Source: Euryodendron excelsum
Lineage: Eukaryota; Streptophyta; Magnoliopsida; Ericales; Pentaphylacaceae
DNA length: 64,000 nt
Assembly (NCBI GenBank): GCA_033060915.1
Contig: CM065386.1
Coordinates: 11,889,501 to 11,953,500 of the forward strand
Reading direction: 5' to 3'
Shown here piece after piece: positions 25,125 through 36,303 of this stretch (position 1 is the first letter of the stretch; each line of letters starts with the position of its first letter). Under the pieces are notes generated by a model. It had not been told where the DNA came from. It saw nothing but the letters and a program-made list of their open reading frames with translations, and ran no database searches. The translations under genes were made by a program, and so were the position numbers.

Positions 25125-25687
25125 GCCTTTGATGCAGCGGCTGTTGAAGATCAAAATAATACACTCAAATCCGTTGATTCACCACGAATACCGGATTCAG
25201 AGTCGTCCTGCAACCTATCGATTCACCACGAACGCTAGGTTCTAGGGCATCAAACACTTGTTGATTTTCGTAAAAAATACCGAATGATTGGAAAGTGCAA
25301 AACGCACACAAATTTTATTAAACGTCAAAAACTGCCGGAAAAGAGTCGCAACGCGACTATAAATATGCGACACGAAACCCTAGGCCCGAGACAAACCGGA
25401 TTAATTAAAAAGAAACAAAGGCCCAAAGCAAAAAGGCCCAAAGAAAACAAAACAGGCCAAAACGACACTTAGAAGCATTTTTTTGTGATTTCCTAGGCCG
25501 GAAAATCATTTCGTAATTTTCCCCTTGCTCCGGCTCGTCAATACCTTTTCAACGACATATTATAATGGCGAAACGGAGTTACGAGTCAAAAGTTACGGTC
25601 AATTGAAGTTTGCCGATTCCCGGTCCGAGTATATCGCCGCCTCCGCGTCTCCAAGTACTCGTCAGCTATACGATCCGCATCAGCCTT
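25125..25687. mobile_element. LTR-like insertion with perfect GCCTT target duplication
   Basis: The insertion (25130-25682) starts TGATGCAGCGG and ends GATCCGCATCA, with TGATGC/GCATCA as short inverted ends of TG...CA type. The flanking pentamers are identical (GCCTT at 25125-25129 and 25683-25687). At 553 bp it has the form of a solo LTR or a TRIM-type LTR. It contains a TATA-like CTATAAATATG near 25357 and 'attcaccacgaa' twice near the left end. It differs from the Athila-like LTRs and lies in the intron of the WD40 fragment. The orientation suggested by the TATA box is plus. Confidence 0.85.
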
Positions 25688-25737
25688 GGTCAATGTGACT
25701 ACACTAAACATTCTTGATGTTACCAAACAGAAATTAC

Positions 25738-25738
<1 letters not shown>

Positions 25739-25799
<61 letters not shown>
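25739..25799. repeat. (TC)30 microsatellite
   Basis: About thirty uninterrupted TC units in the intron of the WD40 fragment, 73 bp before the last exon. Confidence 0.97.
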
Positions 25800-25802
<3 letters not shown>

Positions 25803-26184
25803 GTTTAATGGTCGAAATGATAAATTGTTTTGTACTTACTTTTAATGAATGTATATCAATAAAATTGCCAGGGGTCCTGTGTACTCCATTGGTTTTAGCC
25901 CAAATGGTGATTATTTTTGTGAGTGGATCTCTAGATAAATCATTGCACATTTCGTCTTTGAAAGAAGGCAAGATCGTGAAAACCTATTCTAGCAATGGGG
26001 GTGTATTTAAAGTCTGCTGGAATAAGGAGGGTGACAAGATAGCTGCCTGTTTTGCGGACAACACTATTTGTATCTTGGAGTTTAGAATGTAGACGATCGA
26101 AAATTTCCCTATTCCATTGGAACTGCAGGGTTACTGTGTTTGTGCTTTGTCAGGAAGCCAATTACTTGATCTTTGGAATCCAGC

Positions 26185-26186
<2 letters not shown>

Positions 26187-26221
<35 letters not shown>
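26187..26221. repeat. (AG)17 microsatellite
   Basis: About seventeen AG units, 95 bp after the WD40 stop codon and complementary to the TC tract before the last exon. Confidence 0.97.
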
Positions 26222-26226
<5 letters not shown>

Positions 26227-27405
26227 AAGGAAGAAGGTATGTATCTCGGGAGACTTGCTGCATTTTTCGCTGTAAACGAAGGCATTACCTGCTAATTAGG
26301 ACTTTATTTGGTTACCAAGAAAATCCAGAGAACTAATTCACAACTTCTGAATGGCAACACATGGGATTAAAGAAAGAAGTCGATCTCTATCTTGCAGTGT
26401 GCTATTGAGAGTAAGTTGATTCTAAGGAACCCGTGGGATATGCATCGGAAGTCCCAACATTTTTATTTGTTTATTTGTTATACTTTTGCATGACAATGTT
26501 TAGCCAGAAATCAAATAACGTTTTCTGTAAATGTTTTACTTCAAATCATCCCCCACTATTCCAAAATTATTCTCCAGCATAAGCCTTGTTCAGGAGCAGA
26601 TAATTTCAAGTATCTAACAAGATTTATCCACTTATTTCTTCACATTAATGCTCCACACCAGTAACTAGAGAGTTGTCGTTGGAAACATTTATGAACCTAC
26701 ATATGTACCATATTGTTTAATATGTCGAGGTCCAATGATATTTAAATCATTGGAGAATGAAAAGTTACATTTCTAAAACAATATCCACGTGAGATGTCAA
26801 TTGGACTGGCCTTATAGAACTCTCATACACAAGCCAGTTCTACCATATGGGTCTCATATTCACTGTACATCCAAATTAAACATTGTAAAGTATAACCTTG
26901 TTACTGCTTAAATATTCATTGTACAACCAAATTATACGTTGAAAAGCATAACCTTGTTACTGCTTGAATATTCATTAATCGTCCAAATTATACATTGAAT
27001 TGAAAGGTACTATCTTGTTAACTAACTAAAATAGTACAATAATTGCTTGGTGGCTTATGGAGAATATTACCTTATCCATGCATACTATTCAATGAGCTAG
27101 AAGACAACTCCAAAACACTTTTCATTTATCTCTTTTCTTCTACTTCACTATTATTATTAGTATGATTGAATATTATTACCTTAAAAAGGAGTACTATGCA
27201 AGCCCCTTTGACCATGCTTGCCTACCTGAACTATTTTTGGTAAGTAACATTATATGTTATATTGTTTAATAATTTCTGATATAAAGGATTTCATGCAATA
27301 TTTAATTTTGAAATTTGCTGTTCGTTTGTAGAAGGATGGTTAAGAAAAGATAGTAAATAGTCTATATATTTGTTCTTTGTATGGACTGATGGAGATACGT
27401 AGAAG
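26222..27405. other. Intergenic with a three-copy 55-56 bp tandem repeat
   Basis: At 26857, 26912 and 26968 the phrase ATATTCA(C/T)T starts a unit that continues with 'ccaaattaNacRttg' and, in two copies, 'ataaccttgttactgctt'. Otherwise AT-rich non-coding sequence up to the outer LTR retrotransposon. Confidence 0.7.
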
Positions 27406-28763
27406 TGATTACACTCTAAAAGTGTAATCTCAATTCTCTAATTAGTGGATTGTTAGTTCTAGTTTAGGTAGTAGATTAGAATTTTATCCTTAAATTGTCC
27501 TAAACATGCCTTTTTAATCTAATTGCAAAGAATGGAGCTCAATTGTAGAATAAATGTCCAAAAGTGTATAACCAAGCAATTACTCAATGCAATCGAGCGA
27601 TTGCCAAAGCAACCGAGCGATTGCCAATCCCACCAAGCACTCGGACGTCAGGAAAATGCACCGATTGCTATATTCTGTAAGCCTGTACAGCTATTTGATT
27701 AAGGAGCGCTAACTTCAGAAAGTTGTTTTCACAGTTTGATTCAGGAGCACTAGCCTAAGCGCTCGACCGAGCAATCGGTAGTTCCACCAAGCGCTTGCCT
27801 TACGGAGCCCTACTTTTGTTTAGCGTATAAAAGACTGTTTTAGGCATTTTTTGGAGAGATCTCTCATTTTTGTACTTAGATATTGTAGATATATTGTTCT
27901 AGGAGTATTTCTAGATAGAGAGAATAAATTTTTGCTTGTTTTCTTGCACTTTCTTACATTTTCCTTGTATCCAAACACCATAGTTTATCAATTTCAATGC
28001 AAGATCTTCATTTCTTAAGGCTTCTATTATAGAATCAAGTAGCTGAACCCCAATTTCAGTGCAAGTGTGAAGATTTGCCACAGATATTCAAGGATGTCCT
28101 TGGAGTTATAAGAATCTCATTGAATTATTTTAAGAATTCTCTAATTCTACTTGATTAAGTTTTGGATCTATTAGAAAACTTAGGTTCATAACCCATTTTA
28201 GTAACTTTTATGCACAATTCTTTAACTGGCATACGGATTGCACAAATATATGGTTTGAACGTATGATTCTATTAATAGCTTATACTTTTAATCTCAAATT
28301 GCGTATGAATCCATGGTTTTATGGTCGAAATCCTTCGAATCAAGGATCCATGGAGTGATCATTGATTTGAGTTAACAAACCTCCATTGGAATTCTTGTTG
28401 AACTTGGTAAATTGAATCAATTGTATCCAAATCCCATTTGATTTCAATAGATTCTCAATAGCTTTGCTTAGTTGATAGTTTACTTGTTAATTATTCTTAA
28501 ATTCCTTGGTATAATTGTTGAATTTCAATTAGCTTTATTTGAATTGCCTAGTTGTTAGTAAATCACCCTTTTCAAAACTAAAAGCTTTTTGGTCTACTTT
28601 TGTTACCCTTAGAATCCATTTCATTTGATTTGCAATCCAATTTGAGTGATTCCATTATGAGTTGACCATTCATTTCTATATTGGAATCAATTCTATAGGA
28701 AGAACGATAACGAGAGATTAACCGGTAAACTACATTTTAAAACCCCATACAGTTGCGGGATCA
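27406..28763 (+). repeat. 5' LTR of the outer element
   Basis: Starts TGATTACACTC with a perfect 8-bp head stem (GATTACAC/GTGTAATC) and ends GCGGGATCA just before the primer site. U3 holds a cluster of GAGCGATTG, CGAGCGAT and GCGCTCGACC motifs (about 27585-27810), followed at once by TATAAAAG at 27826-27833. The conserved GATTTGAGTTA block is near 28364. Confidence 0.9.
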
Positions 28764-28773
28764 AACCAAGTTT

Positions 28774-28790
28774 TAGCGCCATTGTCAGGG
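28774..28790 (+). other. Primer-binding site, decayed tRNA-Asp type
   Basis: Reads TAGCGCCATTGTCAGGG, 10 bp after the LTR end. It differs at four positions from TGGCGCCGTTGCCGGGG, the complement of the 3' end of plant tRNA-Asp, which Athila-type elements use as primer. Confidence 0.8.
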
Positions 28791-29109
28791 ATTGGAGGCA
28801 CAAGGCGAGCTTTGGATGAACTTGGATTTAGTTGCGGATAGGTGGAATTGGATCTCTGTATCCACCTCAAAGGAAGCATTTACGGCTTAGGGCCAATCGT
28901 ATATCCTTCTTCCCTTTTTATATGAATATTTGTGCTAGATTTTTGTTTATTCTTTTCTTAGTTTGTTTTGTTTGATTAGTGTAATTGCATTGCATCTTGC
29001 TAGGAGCCTAATTGGCAGCATAGTTTGGAGGATAGGTTAGTGTGCTATATTTTTTAATTGATGGTATTGTCTTTGCATGTGGAGATTGGAGAATTTGAAT
29101 TGAATTAGA

Positions 29110-29158
29110 AAAAAGCCGTTGTCCAGTAATTACATTGAGAAAAAGTCATTGTTCGGCA
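29110..29158 (+). repeat. 30-bp-period leader motif, two copies
   Basis: AAAAAGCCGTTGTCCAG is followed exactly 30 bp later by the related AAAAAGTCATTGTTCGG. The same motif, also at a 30-bp period, lies at the equivalent place in the inner element (45711-45753). The role is unknown; the position, between primer site and gag, is where packaging or dimer signals occur in retroelements. Confidence 0.8.
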
Positions 29159-29167
29159 TTATGAATT

Positions 29168-30106
29168 ATGTTTTGTGTATGGTGTGTTGATAAGATGTTG
29201 ATGGTCCATTTAGTGTACATTCATACTTTCATGCCATATTACATTCGGGACACACACAACCGTCTTATGAGAATTGAGAGCACTAGCACCCCTTCTCCGA
29301 TTAGAGATCCCCTTCTCGATATACCCCTAGTTGTTGACTTAGAATTCATTCCCATAGCAAACATCAACGCAGGTGGTTTACTTAATGTTTTTCCTCCCAA
29401 TCCCAATAGCATCCCTAATGTCATCCCAAATCTCAATGCTAATTTTAACCCCAACCTTCCACTAAGCCCTCCTAATGTAGTTAAAGCTGATGATTTTGAT
29501 AGAAGGAGCAACCACAAAGATATGGTGGCTCCCCACCTTAAGACGCTTTGTGATTACATGAACCCACCTATGCAAGCACCGACTTCTTACATTGTCTTCC
29601 CGCCTCATCAAAACACATTGAACATTAGGCCGGGAATAATGCAAATGCTACCCCAATTCCATGGTACGGACTCCGAGCAACCATATACATTCATCAAAGA
29701 GTTCAAGGATGCTTGTTCTCTTGCAATGGACAATTCTTGTCCAATGAAGGTGTTTTTGATGAAGCTCTTTTCGTTTTGTGTCAAAGACAAGGCCAAGACA
29801 TGGTTTAATTTATTAAGGCCTTTGTCCATTCATTCTTGGACTACTCTTCAAAGGAAATTCTTGAGAAAGTTTTTTCCCGAAAATAGGACTGAGGTGATTA
29901 AACACTAAATCTCTAAATTCTCCCCCATGATGGGAGAATCATTCTTTTATTGTTAAGAAAGGTTCAAGGACCTTCTAAATTCTTGTCCACATCACAGCTT
30001 TGTCGATTGGTATGTCATCAATACATTCTACTCTTCCCTAACCCCCCAATTAAAACAATTTGTTGAGTCTATGTGTGAGGGGACTTACTTTGATAAGCAA
30101 CCCAAT
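29168..30106 (+). pseudogene. gag: gag, N-terminal half (outer element)
   Basis: It is open from 29168 to 29908, then interrupted by stops but followable to about 30106. Landmarks: NHKDMVAPHLKTLCDYMNPP, MLPQFHGTDSEQPYTFIKEF, KAKTWFNLLRPLSIHSW and SSLTPQLKQFVESMC. This is the Ty3/gypsy capsid region, which forms the particle shell. It is collinear with the inner element's gag at 45675-44818. The C-terminal half with the CCHC zinc knuckle is missing. After about 30106 the sequence is purine-rich (GAGAGGAGAATAAGAGAG-like) and joins the region just before protease. Confidence 0.88.
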
Positions 30107-30370
30107 GAAGGGAGAGGAGAATAAGAGAGAGATTGAAGAGTTAGAAACAATTTGTTGAGTTTACTTTAACATAATCCACCTAAGGAAAAGGCTTCTAAGA
30201 CAAGTGTTGCTTGGGGTAAGAAGAGAGAGGAACTGAAGAGAAGAGAGAGGAGAATGAAAGAGAGACTGAAGAGTTAGAGAAAAGAGATAAAGAAAGAGAA
30301 ACCATAGATACATCCCTTGAAACATTGAGTGAGGCCATTAAGGAAAAGAGGAAGGATGTCTTAAAAACAT

Positions 30371-31404
30371 GCTCCTTTTTCTCAAAGGTTGATCAAACCC
30401 AAACATGAACTTCTAAATGCTGAAATTTATAAAGTTTTTAAAGATTTCAAGCTCAACATTCCTATCCTTGATGTTATAAAGCAAATGCCTTCTTATGTCA
30501 AGTTCCTTAAGAACTTGCATACTTTCAAGAGAAGGTAACAAGTTAAAGAAACGGCCATGATGAATGAATGCCAAAGTGTCTTCTTGCAATGGAAAGCGGT
30601 ACCTAACTATAAAAACCCCAGATGCCCCATTATCTCTTTCACTAAAAGGGGAAACAAAATAGACCTAGCCCTCGTCGACTTAGGCTCTAGTGTCAACCTC
30701 TTGCCCTATTCGGTTTACAAAGAACTAGGATTGGGGGAGTTAAAGCCTACACGTGTCATATTAGAGCTCGCGGATCGTTCTATTAAGGTTTCCAAGGGGA
30801 TAATTAAGGATATTCTTATCCAAGTGGATAATTTTTACTTCCTCATTGACTTTATCGTCTTAGAGACTCAACAAGTTGAGGGTCATAGAACCCATAACCA
30901 TATTCCTGTCATTTTAGGACAACCATTCCTAGCAACCTCTAATGCTATAATTTATGTGAGGAGTGGTGGGTGAAGTTATCTTTTGGCAATACCACATTTG
31001 ACTTGAACATCTTTTTAGTACCCAAACGATATGATGAGGGTGAGGCCATCTGGGAGGTAGATTTTGTTGAGGCATTTGTTTAAGATAATCTTAAGAATGA
31101 GCAATCTAATAATGGTTGCTTGGACGAAGACCTTGTGGTTAGTGAGTTTCTTGCCTCACTTGAGCATGACACCATAATGTTGGGGGATTTGTCTAACCAA
31201 GGGTTAGAGGGTGGCCAATGTCTACAAGGGGGTCAATTAACCCCTATTTTTGCCCCTAGCCATCATAGAACCATTAAACCTTCTCCCTCACTAATACCAT
31301 CCCACATCCTGGAAGGGAAACCATTTCCATCCAATCTACCATTAGCATTCCTAGAGGTGGATATCAGGCGTGATGCCCACTTCCCATCCCTTGGTGTTGG
31401 GTAA
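30371..31404 (+). pseudogene. Protease and pol linker (outer element)
   Basis: The protease region begins near 30371 with frame breaks (PKHELLNAEIYKVF) and is open over 30557-30973. It has the aspartic-protease motif DLGSSVNLLPYSVY with its Asp intact, and the flap-side motif [14 protein letters not shown]. After a stop, 31120-31404 gives the linker that precedes RT in the inner element (shared phrases LEGGQC and KPFPSNLPLAFL). No RT sequence follows, so the pol deletion begins at about 31400. Confidence 0.85.
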
Positions 31405-31740
31405 TCACCCCCAATCTTTGTCACTTAGGAGTAGTTGTTTTGTTTTCTTTGTTTTTTTTTTTCTTTATATCTTGGCCTAGTCCTTGTTGGGAGGAATGTT
31501 TCTCCTTGGTTCACTCTTCTTTCCTTTGCTTTTGCCCTATCTTTCTCTCTTCCTTTGGCATGCAGTAGGGACATTGCATTGTTTAAGTTGGGGGGATACT
31601 ATCTAGGATGGTTTTAATTGTTAGTTTGTAGTTTGTGTTCTTAGCTATTTTGTAATTTGTAGTTGGTAGTTTGTTATTAGCTTGTTTAGGGTTTTATGGA
31701 ATTTTTCTTCATAGACATGTAATTTTTTTTTGTAAAAATT
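31405..31740 (+). other. pol deletion junction and internal G-tract (outer element)
   Basis: Protease-RT linker sequence ends near 31400. From about 31570 the text (ACATTGCATTGTTTAAGTT) belongs to the region after integrase. AAGTTGGGGGGA at 31585-31596 resembles the polypurine tracts before the 3' LTRs. RT, RNase H and integrase, about 3.2 kb in the inner element, are absent. Confidence 0.7.
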
Positions 31741-31750
31741 TTGGCTTTTT

Positions 31751-31985
31751 TGCTCAACTGAGCGATTAGGCTATTTCGCAAGGTCAGGTGAGTGCTCGAC
31801 CACCTCAACAACGTTTGGGCTCCTGAGAGCAATTATTACCAAAGCTAGCAAAGTTAAGTGTAAGCGAGTGCACGGCCGAGCGATCGATTACTCAAGGAAC
31901 TGCTCGTCTCATGCAAGCTAGCGCACAGTTTAAGTGACCGAGCGCTCAATGTCAAGATTTCTATATAAGGCTGAGTGCTCAGCTC
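31751..31985 (+). promoter_or_regulatory. Internal palindrome cluster and TATA box before env-position ORF
   Basis: A cluster of GAGCGATTAG, GAGTGCTCGACC, GAGCGATCGA and CGAGCGCTCAA motifs of the same type as in this element's LTR U3. It is followed by a TATA box (CTATATAAGG, 31961-31970) and, about 245 bp later, the ATG of the env-position ORF at 32214. The layout repeats that of the LTR promoter. Promoter function is inferred. Confidence 0.65.
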
Positions 31986-32213
31986 CTTTTTTATGAGCGA
32001 TTTGTTATGAGAACAGTTTCTTTGAGAGGGAGTATTACTTTGAAGTGGCGAAGCCCTGATGGAGCATTCTGGTGGACCCCGTTTCCCTATCTTTCTATTC
32101 CCAGCTTTCCTATAGGTATTCCCTAGCACTCTTCCTCTAGTCTTTTTCATTTCCTTTCTTGTTTTAGGAGTTAGGGGAGTTATGTTATTGCTCTATTGTC
32201 CTCGTCTTCTACC

Positions 32214-33478
32214 ATGGTTGGTAGCGGACAAGCTCCAGGGGAGGGATTAGAGGTTGTTCGGGTTGGAGCTCAGCGTATGCATAGAGAGGCCCAGGTGCCC
32301 TAATTTGATGAGTCCCAATTTATCAGTATTGATGCAAAGAGAGCTTTTGATCAGCTTTAGGGCTAGATAAGCACTGTTTTAGAGCGGCGTTGGGTTCTTA
32401 CTCAGTTTTATACGAAGCCTTATTTATGGCTTGAGCCTATGACCCAGCGCCATTGGTTAGGGTTGGTTAGATTCAAGAGCCAATGTCGAGCCACACTGGT
32501 TGTTAAGTTCATGGCCAACGTCTCCTTCACCTCTGATACTTAGGGGCAGGTGGCTATTAGGTCTTAGGTGAGGGGTAGGGATATTGAGATTACCCCAGGT
32601 ACTTTTGCTAGATTTTTTGACCTCCCGAGGACTGCGAACCCTCAGTTTAGGTATGACAGGTTTAAGTATGACAGGATAGGACAGGAGCTCCCGATCATAG
32701 GACGATGATTGCCGAGGTGTTAGCCCCCAGTGAGACTTAGTTTACTTCGCAGGTACTCAAGATGGTACTTACCTTTAAATATTAGCCTCTCTTCCTCTGG
32801 TCCTGTTACACTCTTTTCTTACTGGGATGGACTGTGAAGTGCAGTAGATTTAGAGGTCAGATTATGTGGGCTATTAGGCAGGGTAAGTCCATTGACTTGC
32901 CCCATTTTCTTTTCATGGCACTTTTGGCCGACACTAGATTAGTGACCATATAGGCGAGCATCCCTTTCGGATGTTTCATTATTTTGATGATAGGGCATGC
33001 TCGGGTTGGACCTATGCCCGATATTGTCACGAAGACCTCAAAGAAGGACATTGATCTTTCTTTGGGGAACAGAGCATCTGGGCAGATTTAGGGTATCCAA
33101 AGGAGAGCTCAGCAAACAGCTCAGCAACAACCTCCACTAGATCAACAGGCACAACAAGGGCAGGATGATCCCGGTTTAGTCGAGCTTTTTTAGTAGCATA
33201 GTCAGTTGATGAAGCTGCATTCTCATACTCTCGCTACTATACATGAGCAGTTAGCAGCTTCTCAGCGGTTAGTTTTGGATCAGTAAATGGAACAAACTCA
33301 GTAGCAAACTACTATTACAGGCAGATTAGATGCTCAGGACATTGCTATAGCTGCTCTCTCAACCCAGATGACTACCATTCAACAGCAGTAGTAGAGTCAT
33401 TCTACTAGTCTTCAAGAGACCATTCGGCAGATGGAACATCCACCATCAGATGGTGATGATGTCTTCCCATTCTTATAG
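32214..33478 (+). pseudogene. env-position ORF remnant (outer element)
   Basis: It starts at ATG 32214 in a good context (ACCATGG) and can be followed through several stops to 33478. Recognisable blocks are RRWVLTQFYTKPYLWLEPMT, WLGLVRFKSQCRATLVVKF, VRGRDIEITPGTFARFFDLP and a Gln-rich C-terminal part. The inner element has clear counterparts in the same order (37913-39214). The N-terminal block resembles the domain that Pfam calls a putative plant transposon protein, found after integrase in Athila-type elements. Its function is not known. I see no signal peptide or transmembrane segment, so 'env-like' describes position only. Confidence 0.75.
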
Positions 33479-34791
33479 AGATTAGATACTTGTCATACTT
33501 GCATGTCGTATCATTTCATACCATGTTGTATCTAAAACTCTATTTTTATTATAATGAAGTTATATTTTGAGCTTTGTTGTATATCTTTCATTGTATCACC
33601 TTTATCTCTTATGCGTGGATTGTATAGCTATAGGTGCGATATGACATTGTTATCTTTCGACTACTTGTACCATTTGGTAGAGACTTGGGTATTGTATGGT
33701 CTTGATATCATTTTTTTTATTGCTTTGGCACATTTATCCATGTACTCTTCATATTGATTTCTAGCTATTCATGGTGGATGTGTTAATTCTCTATTTTCGA
33801 GGTACCATAACATTACTTGTAAAAGTTCCACTTGAGATTAAAAGATAGAAATCTTTGCATGCATCTTTACTCAAGTTAATATTCATTTACTCTTTACACT
33901 TAACATATTATGGGTTTTGCTTTATTCATAAATTAGTAGAGGGGATTACATCATTACACACAATCATGCTTTATAACATCATTTATACTATCTTTTGCAT
34001 GCCCATCATTACATTAGTGGAGATTTCTATCTAATGAGCTTTAGAGCATTTTTCACCTTTCGGAATGATTACATTTACTCAATGATTAATTCTTCATCCT
34101 CATTTCCTCAATAGCTTCATTATACTTGCATTTGATTTATGAGTTGAGTATTGTTCTTGATATTGACACTTATACTCTATGAAATGCTTTGGTTGAGTAA
34201 TTTGGGATATGATTCTTGGTCCTTATGCTTCTTGATAGCCATGAGTTTTCCATTATAAAACCATATGTTCCTTTGACCCTCTTTGACCCATTTTCTTCAT
34301 TCTTTTGTTGAAATGCACAGTAATACTACTTCCTATCTTGTACTTGCAAAGTGATGCCTTTGTTGAAAAGAGTACTATGTTAAGGCATTGAAGAAAGCAA
34401 AAAAAAAAAAAAAACGAAGGAGGGAAAGAGATTGATTGGGGATTTCAATAGAAAAAAGTGCATATTATGAAGTTAAAAATATTGAATGCAAAAAAAGCAA
34501 AATAAAGAAAGAAAGAAGAAAAAGAAAGAAATGTTATCAAATTGAAAGAAGTATGAAAAAAAGAGAAAAATGCTTAGAAAAATGTTTTTGGAATTGAAAA
34601 GGAGAAGAGTTGGAATTGCTTAATCATTTATCATTTCATGCCTTGATCACAGAAGACTTGACCTTTCTCTATCATCTTTAACCCTTATCTCTTGTACCTT
34701 CTAAACTAACTTTCTACCAGAAAAGGGCCTAGTTGATCCTGTATATGCTTGATTGAGGATTTCATTAGAATATAAGTCATTTATTGTCAAC
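33479..34791 (+). other. 3' noncoding region of the outer element, left part
   Basis: AT-rich, no coding sequence. Includes an A-rich tract (34398-34560). It is broken at 34791 by the inner element and resumes at 47640. The last five bases, TCAAC (34787-34791), are the left copy of the inner element's target duplication. Confidence 0.75.
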
Positions 34792-36303
34792 TAACACGCC
34801 TCCAAATGTGCTTCAACTGGAGCCACTCCGCAAGAGTATGGAGGTCGCGCTTGCAGTAAAACCGAAGGATCCGGTGTCGTTCTCTCCCAAGGAAATTCTG
34901 CAAATATAGCAACAAAGCTCAACTAGCATGGGTACTTATCTTAATGGATTGCAAATGAAAATTCTTATCTTTTCCTAACATAAAAGAGACCGAAAATATG
35001 TTGGTTTTGAGATGATGGTGGTTCAATGCTTCATGCAATAATTTAATGACTAATAAAGACAACTAAAGCTAGTTTTATGCAATTATGAAGAAAGACTTGG
35101 TCATGGTTGTTTCAATCCACCAATTCACAACAAGGGTCTCCAATGAGAGGTTTATAACTCAAATCAAGAATCTCACCTTGGATTCTTGATTCGGAAAATG
35201 TCGACTATAAAAATGTGGGTTTTTGTTTGATTGAGCATAAAGAGGGAATCTATGATTGGCACCCTAGAATCAAACCTTAGACATGTGCAATACCTATACC
35301 AAACATTGATTTGTGCATAAATATTGTCAAGGGGTTATGAATCTAAGTTTTTCTAATGAATTTCATACTAAATCAAATGAAACCATATAATTTTGAGGAT
35401 ATGACTTTAAAGTTCATACAACCCATTTTCAACCCTTTGAAAATCCTTGGTAGATCTTCACAACCACATCCAATGGGTATTTAGCTACTAGAATCCATGT
35501 CAAATAACATAAAAGAAGCCAAATCTACCATTAAACTATAAAGAACTAGTGTTTGGTTGCTAAAAAAATGAGGAAAAGTGCCAAGAAAATGATAGAAAAT
35601 TACTAGAAAAAGTAGAAAATCATTCACTTCATATATATATCAAGCATTCATTTACAATGATCCAAAAGCAATAAATGACATTAAATACAAAGCATTAAAA
35701 GTAAATATAACTAAAAACCTTACGAGATAACAAAAATTCCCTTTTTGGAGCTTCTTCACTATCCATCTTTTGCAGAAAATGCCCTAGCACCTTTTTTGTC
35801 TCGAACATATGGCTTTTATACTCTGCAGAAAAACAGAGCCTGTACACACCGATCGATCGGTAGGCGACCGATCGATCACCTGATCGAACGGTCCAGGCAA
35901 TCGAACGCCCAATCGATCGTAAAACCGACCCCTCTGAAGTTTGCTTTTGTATAGTCTGTTGAGGAAATTCTGATGTCACCGATCGAACGACCGATTAATT
36001 GGAAAAACACCCTCTCTGAAGTTTGCTGCAGAAGGTCGAACAAAGGATCACCGATCGATCGCAAGATCACCGATCGATTGGCCGATCGAACGTTCCGTGG
36101 ACCGTTTGATCGGGCGATCGATCGGCCGATCGATCGCTCATCCCCGCATTTGCCCATTTGCCTTAGTTTAAGCTCCAATTCTTGCAAGAAGTGCACAAAA
36201 AGAGTTTTAATGGGTTTTAGGAGTTAGAATACTAAATTAACACTAAATTCAACTAATCAACTAACAATTTAAGCCAAAAGATTACTATTTCTAAGAGTAA
36301 TCA
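34792..36303 (-). repeat. 3' LTR of the inner element
   Basis: On the minus strand it starts TGATTACTCTTAG and ends GGCGTGTTA. The head stem is GATTAC/GTAATC. The palindrome cluster (35848-36142) contains repeated CGATCGATCGG. The TATA box (TATAAAA on the minus strand) is at 35814-35820. It aligns with 46167-47634 but has about 84 bp more in the right part of the cluster and lacks about 34 bp in the left part. GTTTAGTTGGGGGGTGT (36304-36320 on the plus axis, read on minus) is the polypurine tract just outside. Confidence 0.92.

Larger units (their letters stand above)
24279..26092 (+). pseudogene. Last two exons of a HOS15/TBL1-like WD40 protein
   Basis: Exon 1 (24279-24353) reads ASFDSTLKLWDVEIGRLICS then LNGH, one WD40 repeat, followed by a GT donor. 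Exon 2 (25872-26092) begins after an AG acceptor in matching phase and reads GPVYSIGFSPNGDYF. One extra T in a T run (about 25913-25919) shifts the frame. It then continues VSGSLDKSLHISSLKEGKIV, KVCWNKEGDKIAACFADN and ends EFRM-stop. This is the C terminus of the plant HOS15 family, which acts in histone-deacetylase and ubiquitin-ligase complexes. The usual Trp after LHI is Ser here. No upstream exons were found, so it is a duplicated 3' gene fragment. A solo-LTR-like element sits in the intron. Confidence 0.85.

Noticed and set aside
35848..36142. CGATCGATCG repeats considered as a CRISPR-like array
   Set aside because: The sequence is eukaryotic plant DNA. Units are irregular, have no constant repeat-spacer length and lie in LTR U3.
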